DNA of 64,000 nucleotides from the NCBI RefSeq assembly GCF_045679555.1, contig NC_092091.1, forward strand, positions 66,047,291 through 66,111,290. Reading direction: 5' to 3'. Of this stretch, positions 11,399 through 22,300 are shown one piece after another. Each line of letters starts with the position of its first letter. Position 1 is the first letter of the stretch. Below the pieces are notes generated by a model, which worked only from the letters and a program-made list of their open reading frames with translations, made no database searches and had not been told where the DNA came from. This DNA is from Salvelinus alpinus. Taxonomy: Eukaryota > Chordata > Actinopteri > Salmoniformes > Salmonidae. The position numbers and the translations under genes are program-made.

Positions 11399-11587
11399 GT
11401 TCATGCCGGAGCCCAACCTCCTCTGATGGTGTACGAGGCGTGCTCTACAGCCCCCCCTGGTGTTGCCCCCAGCCAGGTGGTGGTTCTGGAGGAGGTGAGG
11501 GAGAGGCTGCCGGAGCTGCCCAGCGTCAGGAAGCAGAGGCTGGTGGAGACCTACGGCATCCTCCCCGAACACAGCTTCACCCTGGTG
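11399..11587 (+). CDS. gatb: gatb exon F, with frameshift
   Basis: The acceptor follows a C-rich tract (CCCTCCAG) and the donor is CTGGTG|GTGAGT. The exon opens RFMPEPNLL and then hits TGA at 11424-11426. One frame over it continues LMVYEACSTAPPG and on to RERLPELPSVRKQRL and PEHSFTLV. Family members have NLPPL at the break, so the simplest event is loss of 4 nt (or 1 nt plus a codon) in a CCTC run. The exon length (189) is one base short of the expected phase, which agrees. Confidence 0.85.
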
Positions 11588-11929
11588 GTGAGTGACTACT
11601 ACAGTATGTAGGTGTGTCTGTTAATGTCCAACTGAGCAAGTTAATTATAGGAGATGGTAGGTTTCTCACTCCATCTCTCTGGCTTTCATCTTCTGTCTTC
11701 CTGTCTGTCTCTCTCCCTCCCACTTTCTGCTCCTCCTCTCTCCCCCTCTTCCTTTATCTCTCCATTGTACTCTCTCCCTCACTGTCTCTCAATTTAAAAA
11801 CTACCCAAAGTAACCTATTCTTGCACAGCCAGTTACCCTGTCTGCACTTCTGCCTCTGTCCAGCAAGGCGCAGTAGATTGTGGTATATACAGTATTATTG
11901 AGTGTGTTTCATTGGGTCTCCTGTTGTAG

Positions 11930-12056
11930 AATGAGGACGGGCTGATGGACTACTTTGAGTCAAGGAGACCAAGGCTGGACCGAGAAAGGTGATTGGCTGG
12001 GTGATGAACGAGCTACAGGGCCTCCTCCATCAACAGAACCTGAGTGTCAGCCAGAG
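11930..12056 (+). CDS. gatb: gatb exon G, with frameshift
   Basis: Acceptor CTGTTGTAG, donor CAGAG|GTGAGA. The first frame gives NEDGLMDYFES and then out-of-frame codons to TGA at 11990. The other frame restores KETKAGPRKVIGWVMNE and LQGLLHQQNLSVSQ. GatB has VIKET after the FE/FF pair, so about 4 or 7 nt are missing near 11958-11962. The exon length is again one base short of the expected phase. Confidence 0.83.
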
Positions 12057-12929
12057 GTGAGACACTCAGTCGTCCTCTTCCTCATCCTCTTCCTCTGTGT
12101 CCTACTCTAGCCTCAATCATTCTCTTTCTCCTCTCCACCTCATCCCTATCATTCTTCCTCTACATCCCTCATCTGGTTTCGCCCTCTTCTCCCTCCCGAA
12201 CTCCTATCATGTGTCTCTCCTCCCCTTCCTCTGTTCTACTCTTTTCAGTCTTGCGTTGACTTCAAACCCCATGTTGAAGATCCTATCTCAGCATCCAACA
12301 TCTTGGCTAGACGGAGGCCTGAAATCGTTTCCATACTGGAAGCATAATTTATGTGCTTTTTCCCTGCGATGTTTCCTATCCATCTTCATGTGGATACCTT
12401 CCGGTATTACTATGGCAGGCCATGAATGTGAATAGAGAATACATCTGGGCAATAAGCTGAGTGTTTTGAGTTGTTTTTCTATAATACTGTTTTTATCCTA
12501 CACTCCAGACTGTTCTGAGACTGATCAAACAGAGTAAAGTATGATGTGTTTTGTTTTATGTCTTTGTCTGAGAACTAGTGGACGGGTGGGTGTTTGTGTG
12601 CCTTTTTGTCGTTTTGAAAAAAGTGAGAGTGGATGTTGACTATGTGTGGATTCACGTGTTTGTTGTTTGTTTAGCCATATTTCCGTTCATAACTCAGTCA
12701 GTGTGTATGTGACTGTGTCTCTGGCCCAGTGTGTGTCTGACTCGGGGATTCGTGACAGCACTGATGATCATGTGCCCTGTAGGTGGCAATGGGCTGTCAC
12801 AGAGAGAGACGGGGCCAAATAGCCTCTCATTATAAGCACAGTGACTCCGGGGTAGATAGACACCGTCACACTGTCACACAGGAGAGGATAGACTGGGTCT
12901 AATGACATCTCCTGTGCCTTCTCTCTCTT

Positions 12930-13222
12930 CCTTCTCTTCTCTCTCTCTCTCTCATATCTGTCTCTCTCTCTCTCTCTCTCTCTCTCATATCTGTCTCTCT
13001 CTCTCTCTCATATATGTCTCTCTCTCATATCTGTCTCTCTCTCTCATATCTGTCTCTCGCTCTCTCTCACATATGTCTCTCTCTCTCATATCTGTCTCTC
13101 TCTCTCTCACATATGTCTCTCTCTCTCTCACATATGTCTCTCTCTCTCTCACATATGTTTCTCTCTCATATCTGTCTCTCTCTCTCTCTTATATGTGTCT
13201 CTCTCTCTCGCTCCCTCTCTCA
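12930..13222 (+). repeat. Compound (CT)n tract with ATATCTGT interruptions
   Basis: About 290 nt of CT runs, interrupted by CATATCTGT or CATATGTCT at short intervals, lead directly into the acceptor of gatb exon H and serve as an over-long polypyrimidine tract. Confidence 0.9.
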
Positions 13223-13223
13223 G

Positions 13224-13299
13224 TCCGATCTCTCCTCAAGCTCTAGCCCAGATACTGAATCTCCAGGAGAATGGACAAATCTCTTCTATCGCCAAGCAG
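13224..13299 (+). CDS. gatb: gatb exon H
   Basis: Acceptor CTCTCTCAG, donor AAGCAG|GTGAGA, 76 nt. It encodes SPISPQALAQILNLQENGQ and ISSIAKQ, the tail-domain segment corresponding to human SPVTPSALAELLDL and ending AAKQ. The exon is intact. Confidence 0.87.
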
Positions 13300-13349
13300 G
13301 TGAGAGATAACATCCAAAACATTTAATGCAAAGTCCATATGTGTTACTA

Positions 13350-13851
13350 CACTGAGTGTACAAAATATTATTAACACTTTCCATGACACAGACTGACCAG
13401 GTGAATCCAGGTGAAAGCTTTGATCCCTTATTGAGGTCACTTGTTAAATCCACTTCAATCAGTGTAGATGAAGGGGAGGAGACGGGTTAAAGAAAGATTT
13501 TTAAGCCTTCAGAGGGTGAATGGGCAAGACAATAGATATAAGTGCCTTTGAACGGGGTATGGTAGTAGGTGCCAGGCGCACTGGTTTGAGTGTGTCAAGA
13601 AGTGCAAAGCTGCTGGGTTTTTCACACTCAACAGTTTCCCGTGTGTATTAAGAATGGTCCACCCCCCAAAGGACATCCAGCCAACTTGGCACAACTGTGG
13701 GAAGCATTGGAGTCAACATGGGCCAGCACCCCTGTGGAACGCTTCCAACACCTTGTAGTGTCCATGCCCTGATGAATTGTAGCTGTTCTGAGGGCAAAGG
13801 GGGTGCAACTCAATATTAGGAAGGTGTCCTTAATGTTTTGTAGCCTCAGCG
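13350..13851. mobile_element. Internally deleted Tc1-like element
   Basis: TA-flanked ends are related: left CACTGAGTGTACAAAATATT, and inverted right CGCTGAGGCTACAAAACATT. The + strand keeps fragments of a transposase, FERGMVVGARRTGLSVSRS (helix-turn-helix region) and QHLVVSMP (C-terminus), with the catalytic middle removed. It lies in gatb intron H-I and needs a helper to move. Confidence 0.8.
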
Positions 13852-13907
13852 TATATTATATAATTTTCAATTGGGGTTTAACCTGAGTGTTTCATTGCTC
13901 CATACAG

Positions 13908-14042
13908 GTGTTCCAGGAGCTGTGGAAGACCCCAGGTGAAACGGTCCAGCAGATCGTCAAGGAGCAGGACCTGGGGATGTTCAACGACAGCACAGAGATC
14001 CACAGGATTTGCCAGAAGGTGGTGGACTCACACCCAGACCAG
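13908..14042 (+). CDS. gatb: gatb exon I
   Basis: Acceptor CCATACAG, donor GACCAG|GTGCGG, 135 nt in phase 0-0. It encodes VFQELWKTPGETVQQIVKEQ and on to CQKVVDSHPDQ, the GatB/YqeY tail-domain helices. The exon is intact. Confidence 0.9.
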
Positions 14043-14079
14043 GTGCGGCCTCCCTGGGCAAGAGCTGCCACAATGAGGG

Positions 14080-14770
14080 CAGGTAGTTTGCCCCTGGTGA
14101 TGCGTTGGGCAGACCACACCACCCTCTGAAGAGCCCTGCGGTTAGGGGCGGTGCAGTTGCCATACCAGGTGGTGATTCAGCCCGACAGGATGCTCCTAAT
14201 GGTGCATCTGTGTAAGTTTGTGAGGGTCTTAGGGGCCAAGCAAAATGTCTTTAGCCTCCTGAGGTTGAAGAGGCGCTGTTGCACCTTCTTCACCACACTG
14301 TCTGTGTGGGTGGACCATTTCAGATTATCAGTGATGTGTACGGCGAGGAATTTGAAGCTATTCACCTTCTCCACTAAGTTCGTGTCTCCAGAAGTCCACG
14401 ATCAGCTCCTTCATTTTGTTGTCATTAGGAGAGAGAGCGGTTATTTTTCTGGCACCACTCCTCCAGGGCCCTCACCTCCTCCCTGTAGTCTCGTTGGTAA
14501 TCAGGCCTACTACTGTTGTGTTGTGATTGAGTTGGAGGTGTGCGTGGCCACGCAGTCATGGGTGAACAGGGAGTAGAGGAGGGGGCTGAGCACACACCCT
14601 TGTGGGGCCCCAGTGTTGAGGATCAGCGAAGTGGAGGTGTTGTTTCCTACCTTCACCACCTCGGGGGGCGGCCCGTCAGGGAATCCAGGACCCAGTTGCA
14701 CAGGGTGGGGTTCAGACCCAGGTCCCTGAGCTTAATGATGAGCTTGGAGTGTACAGGCTCATTGACTTTT
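14080..14770 (-). mobile_element. Antisense L2-like LINE fragment
   Basis: The minus strand encodes reverse-transcriptase pieces: LNTGAPQGCVLSPLLYSLFT near 14555-14620 and, in another frame, VNSFKFLAVHITDNLKWS followed by KKVQQRLFNLRRLK (14190-14370). These match the same family as the LINE at 62.6 kb. The fragment is 5'-truncated and frame-broken, and it fills most of gatb intron I-J. Confidence 0.82.
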
Positions 14771-14867
14771 TGCTAGTAGCCAGTCTTGATAGAATTCTGT
14801 TGATCAATAAATGATATGCAAACGTAAGTATTTGTGACTTATGCTGCTGTTACTGTTCCCCCTACAG

Positions 14868-14993
14868 GTCCAAGCCATCCGCAGTGGGAACAAGAAGGTT
14901 CTGAACAAGCTCATGGGTCTGGTCCAGAAGGAGACTAAAGGCAGGGCTGACCCAGTCCTGGTACGGGCCATCCTGGAACAGAAGACCTCCTGA
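14868..14993 (+). CDS. gatb: gatb exon J (last), stop TGA
   Basis: Acceptor CCCCTACAG. It encodes VQAIRSGNKKVLNKLMGLVQ and on to GRADPVLVRAILEQKTS, then TGA at 14991. It matches the GatB C-terminus, where the NPRAINKLIGLV and ADP motifs bind tRNA in the tail domain. The exon is intact. Confidence 0.92.
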   Translation, partial: VQAIRSGNKKVLNKLMGLVQKETKGRADPVLVRAILEQKTS

Positions 14994-15412
14994 GGACTAA
15001 CTAACACTGTCTGTGGCCACCTTGACTGCCTCAACCTTTAAATGCCTGGTGGAATATCAAACTGGTCCAAGAGGCAGCATGCATGACATCTTCATAGTTA
15101 ACATGTCCTCTGGTCAAGAGGATTATTGTTGCTAAATCAACTGTCTGTCATGTTGTCTTCTGGCACCGTAACCGCCTTTAAGTTGTTGCAGTTGTATTGT
15201 AACTTTATTTGTGTACATAAATATATTCTAATTCTCTTTGGAGTGTACACATTTATCCCCTCCCAAAAACACACACTTCATCGAAAACTGTCAAGGGAAT
15301 GGGATGGCATACACATCCTCCATGATAATCACACTTTAAGCAGAGCCATTCTTGAATCCATTTTCAGTTTGGAACACTCTGAACCCACCAATGGCAGAAC
15401 ACAGCTAATAAA
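14994..15412 (+). other. gatb: Probable gatb 3' UTR
   Basis: This stretch follows the gatb stop codon and has no coding signal. It ends at an AATAAA at 15407-15412. No transcript evidence is available from sequence alone. Confidence 0.4.
15407..15412 (+). terminator. Candidate polyadenylation signal of gatb
   Basis: This is an AATAAA hexamer about 415 nt after the gatb stop codon, and I did not see an earlier one. Confidence 0.35.
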
Positions 15413-15982
15413 GGTAAGGCCCATTACCAGGCAGTTTGGGAGTCGTCCCAGAAGTCATCTTTCTGCTTTTATCACTGTCCTCTGGCAGCACTGGAATGAA
15501 TCAGGAGCGCAACAGAGGACTGAAGTACTATACGCAATGCATCTCCTTATACTCCCTCTAAAATGGATCGGATTAGGAATGATTTAGAGGTCAGTGTTCA
15601 GAGGAAGTAGTCATGAGTAGTGAGCGCCCCCTTGTGGCTGTCAAGTGAAGGAGATCCATCTTTCGTTTAGCCTTCTATGCTTGTCTCTAGAGTTAGGCAT
15701 CTCTTTTACATTGTTTGCTTGAATATTGAGTTTTGTCAAATCACGAGGTAATTCAATACTGGTTGGCTGTGTGCATGTGACTTCAATTTGGTAACGTAGG
15801 TGGTTGCCTCCCATTCATCCCCTTTGTTTCTATTGAATGCCGTATGCAGTGACCTATATAAGAGGTATTGTACTTCTTGATAAAAAAAAAAAACAGGGTT
15901 TGTGTCTGGCTGCTGTTTTAGTGCCTGTGAAGAAGACCTAGTTTTGAACAGAAGCTGGGTCACTGGATGAATGGCTGTCAGA

Positions 15983-16150
15983 AGCCCTGTTTATACCTGC
16001 TGTTAACATTCGTCCTGATTTTGTCCGTTTACACTTAGATCTGATCACAATGCGTTTTTTAATCGTCCAAAAATGTAGCCACAATCAGAATTGATCAGGA
16101 CAAAGATCAGGACAAAGGCTGCATGTTAGAACCAGGTATGAACAGGGCTA
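15983..16150. mobile_element. Short MITE with 18-bp inverted ends
   Basis: The left end AGCCCTGTTTATACCTGC pairs with the inverted right end AGCCCTGTTCATACCTGG (two mismatches). There is no coding content. It lies in the gap between the convergent gatb and fhip1a 3' ends. Confidence 0.6.
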
Positions 16151-17523
16151 GAGGGGGGATTGTTTACTAAATGAGGCCAGAGGAGTCCACTGAACAAACC
16201 ATTGAAAACACAACCACTTCTGGGCGAAAGAAGAGGAAGGAAAAATGTGTTTTCCCTGTGTTTTGCATTTCACTTTGCCGAGGTGAAGCTAAAATGTAAA
16301 TTTGGTTAGAGAAGCTGTCAAGTCAAAACACATGACATAATATTCATCTGTTCTTCAATAAAAACGTATTATAAAGAATACACTAATACATGTCTTTATT
16401 AAAGTAATCATTCCTTGGAACCTCTGACTTTAATGACAGAAGAATACACACTGGAGTAACCTGACAAGGTCATCGCTGACATCTAAAATGGATGCTAATA
16501 GTTGTAGAAAGGGAGAAACTAGACTACTTCTCTTTGGAATGGAACCTCTACGCAACTGAAGAGAACTGTGCCTCTACATTTGGCTGAAATAAATGTGCTC
16601 CACACAACATTCTACTACAAGAAAATATGGAGTACATCACCAAATTTAGCAATGGCAAGATATGATGCATTCCATAACTGTCCATCGGTCCAATTTGTGG
16701 ACTAGTTCGAGCAGACAGTGGTATATTCTTGACTTCGCAGCTGCATCCACATTCATCCTCTGGGTCATGTTCGTTTGTATGCACCATAGGAAAAAGATTT
16801 GCAACCGAAAACAAAAAAGAGCATTTCTAAATGGATAAGCTCACTTTTATGCCTACTGAACATGACCATGCTTAGCCCAGAGTAGACACTGTAAGCAACA
16901 GGAGGAACTTCATTCAAAATTCAGGCACCAAGTAGTTCTTTCCTAACATACCGATTTAATAGGGACAGGCATTGTAACAAAATGTCTCCTTGGTTGAAAT
17001 CAAAACCTTAAATAAAATGAAGTCAATTAAAACCAAGGCTATTTATTTGTTGCTAATGGTAGACCATGTCTTAGTCTGGAATTCAAACTTAAACATTGGT
17101 GAAATGGAGCATATCACCTTGGATTTCAGGCTACCCATGTCTTCCTGTGAGAGTTGGCCAACACTCAATGCTAAAATGAATGTGCCAAATCATTATTGAA
17201 CCAACCAACAGTGACGTATTCCAATTTTCCCAACTTTCCCAACATACAAGAAACATGCATACCCTAATACAGCAACGAGAAGACAGAAGTTACAACTTCT
17301 GTGAAAAAATATGGCAATAGAACCTCTCTCTACAAAACAGTTCCATTATTGTGACATTAAGTACATTCTGTATTAAATACCCAACCCCATCAGGAAACAA
17401 AACGTCATAAAGTACTCTCATACCTCAAATATCAATAATGATTTGCATAGTGTGCTGCTTCTTTGATTATTTTTCCCAATTATATACATAAAGTACTAAA
17501 ATAAGGCTAAGTCATTGAGAGCT

Positions 17524-17630
17524 TCCCAAACGGCACCCATTACCCCATATAGTGCACTACTCTTGATTTATACGGTCAAAAGTAGTGCACTACATAGGAA
17601 ATAAGGTGTTGTTTTGGATGCCAACATTGA
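17524..17630. mobile_element. Degraded palindromic repeat (TAGTGCACTA family)
   Basis: TATAGTGCACTACTCTTGA is followed by the inverted TCAAAAGTAGTGCACTACAT. It is a decayed relative of the element at 22608-22720. Confidence 0.55.
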
Positions 17631-18154
17631 GTGCATCACCCTGATATGGAAAGCTCCTTTTAGAGAGATATCATTATAAATAACGTGCATTCAGTGGACA
17701 GGACCTGGTGCACCATGGGAAAATGGAGTTAGCCGCAGCATTGAGAACTGACGTCAGAAGAACCCAGTGTCCTTAAGTACACCCCAAAATTTTAAAAAAC
17801 AACTTCTAACTTGAATATCTAATGTGCATTGAAAACATAACATAATTGAAATAGGTCTATTGAACAAAGAAAGTCTTTGATTTAAGGTATTTAGCGAAAC
17901 ACAAACTTGTTTTGTACAGTGAGCCTGATCGTCTAAAGTTACTAGGCCTCTCCTTCAGTCAAGAGTTTTGAACAACAACGACCACCAGATACATAACATT
18001 GGGGAATGCCATGGTCTACACCAACTCAGAAAGTAAGTATGAGATGATTGGGACTCCCACTAGCATCCCACTTCTAACGCGCTAACCAGTAGTTTAGAGT
18101 GGTGCTGCTAGGGTACTTGTCACTGGTACCCCGTGTTTACAGCCAAGTTAGCGT

Positions 18155-18300
18155 TACTCATTGTGGATTTATTATTACTTTCCCACTATTTCTCTATTTT
18201 CTTTCTCTCTACATTGTTGGGAAGGGCCCGTAAGTAAGCATTTCACTGTTAGTCTACACCTGTTGTTTACGAAGCATGTGACAAATAACATTTGATTAGT
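18155..18300 (+). mobile_element. LINE 3'-tail fragment
   Basis: It ends GTAAGTAAGCATTTCACTGT, then GAAGCATGTGACAAATAACA and TTTGATT. The same tail closes the LINE at 62.6-63.8 kb and recurs at 59.5 kb. It is a 5'-truncated insertion. Confidence 0.7.
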
Positions 18301-19155
18301 GATGAATACTCCGCAGGGAGAGATCCTGACAAAATAGGCTCCTGATTATTTCCAGTACAGCATGCAACCCCAGGGTGACACCACGGCACCACCAGAGATT
18401 TCGTTAAGGCCACGTATAAGTCCCTATTGTACGGTGGCCATCACTACAAGACAACTAGAGCTGGTCACTGGAGAGGGTGTTGCTACCAGGGTATGAATGC
18501 AATATTGTAAGTCTAAAAGCCTAAAGGGACAGGTGATGTGTTCTTTGTGTATCATTAACTTCCCATTGTTCCATTCAGCCGGTTCCATTCTATTCAGTCT
18601 TTGGTCGATTAGCCCCAAGCTTCCATTTCAGCATTCCTATTGGTTGGTGCAGGGGTTCCACCAAAGGCTTGAAGTAGGTCAGTACTTTCCAGTCATTATA
18701 AATCACATGACCTGCTCCTTGGATGTGACATAGGCCTACGCATACAACTCTCTGAGGGCAGAACCATATGCATATGAGTGTGTCTGAGGGTATCAATGGC
18801 AAATGCATCAAATGGGTGAGAGATTCCTGTAAGTTATGTGTTACTGTACATCAGAGCCCGCCATTTTTATATATTGGTTTGGAAAAATATATTAGCCTCA
18901 AATATATATATATATAACCCAATTTAAAAACTACCTCAGGGAGAGAGATAAAAGATGAGTGAATCAATCCAAGAGGTATAGTCTTCTTCATCAAGTAGTG
19001 TTGGAAAACATGAAAAACTTTCAAAGAGTCTTTTTAAAACGTTTAAAATGACCCGAGTGGACACAACAGGTCAGGGACAGACACTCACTCCTTCCCTGTG
19101 AGACAATGCTACCATAACATTAGTAAAACATTATTATTACAATGTTATTGTATCG

Positions 19156-19349
19156 TTATTCCTCCATAGGGACGTGCGATAGTATCGAGTGCTCCTGCGC
19201 AATGGCCGCCAGTTCTTTGAGGAACTCCGTGAAGAGGACGGTAGCAAAGACCTCGGTCCTGGCCAGGGAAATGGTCTTGGGCTGGGGAGGAGGAGAGCTC
19301 TTCATCTTCCTTCCTGCCTCCAGGGGGGAACATTCTCGGCTGTTTGTAT
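19156..19349 (-). CDS. fhip1a: fhip1a exon 12 (last coding)
   Basis: The minus-strand acceptor is GTCCTCCACAG. The exon encodes DTNSRECSPLEAGRKMKSS and on to RTEVFATVLFTEFLKELAAI and AQEHSILSHVPMEE, then TAA at 19158-19156. Confidence 0.9.
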
Positions 19350-22300
19350 CTGTGGAGGACCAGTAAATAGAGATGAAAAATAAAACATTAGTAATAGTTG
19401 CATTTAACTGCAGTTGGACATTGTAGCAAGCTCATGTTAGTCCACTTGAAAGAAGAAATTCGCCCTTTATTATCAGTCTCATTTTCCTTTTTAAATCTCA
19501 TGCAATCTCCTACCAATACATTCCTTGCTCAGAGAGAAAGCTCGCATATAAAATGGTGGGGAGAAACCATTGGGAATGCAGTAGACTAGAGAAGTATGAG
19601 AAGAAGAACGTCAGAAGGACCTGAGTTGTTTCTCCATTGTTGCAATGCTTCATGACCAAGCTGAATATATTCTCCAAGTCCTCGAGGAGGAACCAAACAA
19701 CACAAACTAAGCACAGATACAGTTTTAATCTTTCAGTGGTGCTTCATTGCATTTCAGTGATTAGAAACAACAGTATTGCTAGGCTCATTACTGGTCTTAT
19801 GATCTAGGATATTGCCTCAAATCCTCTGGAAGCTTTGCCTGTATCCATTCTAATCTCAATGACCTGGCTATTGGCAACAAAACAGACCTAAATTACATTC
19901 TAATGATGCTCATAGGATAGCTCACAATAAAGCTCAGAATTCAACATTGAACAACGTCTATTCAAACAAAACATTTATACTACCAGTAAGTAACAGTACA
20001 CAGTTATACGGCTGTTATAAACACTATGTATCCCGGCAGGGAAGCCATTATGTTAGCTTCAGAACATCTTTACTAACATGGAACCGGATATGTAGGACAG
20101 AGCATTATGGGTACTGTAGTCAATCAAGTCTCACCTTGACCCTTGACTGAACTCTCCCTGGCCAGAAGGCAGTGCTGGGCGAAGGTGATCAGCTCTGGGA
20201 AGTCCTTCTTGGTCGAGGCCTGCTGCTCTATCTGGTTCTTAAGGGAGGCTAGTACCTGATATGGAAACACATATATAGTAACATCAGTAGCACATCAGAC
20301 AGGAAATACAGTGCCTTCAGAAAGTATTCACACCCCTTGACTTTTTTGTTGTGTTACAAAGAGGGATTAAATATGGATTTAATTGTAACGATCTACACAA
20401 AATACTCTGTCAAAGTGGAAGAAAAATGTTTTAATAAATGTTAGAATTTATGAAGAATAAAACAATAATACATCTTGATTAGATAATTATTCACCCACTG
20501 AGACAATACATGTTAGAAAAACCTTTGGCACCAATTACAGTTGTGAGTCTTTCTGGGTAAATCTCTAAGAGCTTTGCACAGCTGAATTGTACAATATTTG
20601 CCCATTATTATTCAAGATATTATTCAAGCTCTGTCAAGTTGGTTGTTGATCATTGCTAGAAAGCCATTTTCAAGTCTTAGCCATAGATTTTCAAACCGAT
20701 TTAAGTTAAAACTGTAACTCGGCCATTCAGGAGCATTCAATGTCCTCTTGGTAAGAAACGGCAGTATAAATTTGGCCTTGTGTTTTAGGTTATTTTCCTG
20801 CTGGAAGGTGAATTAGTCTCCCAGTGTCTGTTGGAAAGACTGAATCAGGTTTTCCTCTAGGACTTTGCCTGTGCTTAGCTGTATTCCATTTCTTTTTATC
20901 CTAAAAAACTCCTTAGTCCTTGCTGATGACAAGCATTCCATAACATGATGCAGCCAACACCATGTTGGAAAATATGAAGAGTGGTACTCAGTCATGTGTT
21001 GTGTTGAATTTGTCCCAAACAAAGCTTTGTATTCAGAGCAAAACGTTCCTTTCTTTGCCTCATGTTTTGCAGTATTACTTAAGTGTCTTGTTGCAAACAG
21101 AATGCATGTTTTGGAATATTTTTATTCTGTTCAGGCTTCCTTCTTTTTACTCTGTCATTTAGGTTAGTATTGTGGAGTAACTACAATGTTGTTGATCTAT
21201 TCTCAGCTTTCTCATTACACAGCCATTAAACTTTGTAACCGTTTTAAAATCATCATTGGCCTCATGGTGAAATCCCTGAGCAGTTTCCTTCCTCTCCGGC
21301 AAATGAGTTAGGAAGGATGCCTGTATCTTTGTAATGACTGGGTGTATTGATACACCATCCAAAGCCTAATTAATAACATCACCATGCTCAGAGGAATATT
21401 CAGCGTTTGCTTTTTTACATTTTATCTACCAATCAATGCCTTTCTTTGCGAGGCATTGAAAAACCTCCCTGGTCTTTGAATCTGTGCTTGAAATGTATTA
21501 TTCGATTGAGGGACCTTGCAAATAATTGTATGTTTGGGGTAGTCATTCTGAAATCCTGTTAAACACTATTATTGAACACAGAATGAGTCCATTCAATTTA
21601 TGTGATTTGTTAGGCACATTTTTACTCCTGAACTTACTTAGGCTTGCCATAACAAAGGGGTTGAATACTTAAAAAATGAAATGCTGAAATGTATTGAGTC
21701 TATCAAATTTCAAAAATGTTCTACTAACAAAATTCCACTTTGATATTATGGGGTATTTTGTGTAGATCAGTGACACAAAATCTAAATGTAATCAATTTTA
21801 AATTCAGGCTGTAACACATCAGAATGTGGAAAAAGTCAAGGGGTGTGAATACTTTCTGAAGGCACTGTAGCTGCCAGAGCACAGAAAGTACAGGATAAAT
21901 ATTGTATCAAAGCTGCAATGAGGTAGTCTCATTCGGCGATCCTGATCTCGCGAGCTTACATTGAAACAAGATGGTGGATCAATGAGATCACCATGCTGAA
22001 TTTTTTTTTTGCACACATAAAACATTGTATTGTTCTATTGAGAAAAATGAATGGAATTATTGCATTTCCACAGCGCAAGATGCCTTATCAAAGAAAGTGT
22101 ACATTTGTTTTGACTGAATTAAGCCAACAGGCTTTGCGTACTTGATGCCAAGAGTATTGCTATACACACTATCAGGTGTAAAACGGGTAGCTTTTGCATA
22201 AAAACATATCACACGATTGAAAACAAAACCAGAGGCATAAACCAGACAAAACAAGGACATTAAGCAAGACAAGACACGCTGATGATGAGAGAACCAAACC

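Larger units (their letters stand above)
16151..19155. other. Probable fhip1a 3' UTR and intergenic DNA
   Basis: No coding exon is visible. On the minus strand this follows the fhip1a stop codon. AATAAA signals in minus orientation occur at 16395-16400 and 17042-17047, so a long 3' UTR is possible. The stretch contains one degraded fold-back repeat (17524-17630) and one LINE tail (18155-18300). Confidence 0.35.

Noticed and set aside
11960-11990. A hidden donor AAAG|GTGATT in gatb exon G that would avoid the frameshift
   Set aside because: The coding signal (VIGWVMNE, LHQQNLSV) continues without a break past the GT, and no acceptor follows. A deletion fits better.
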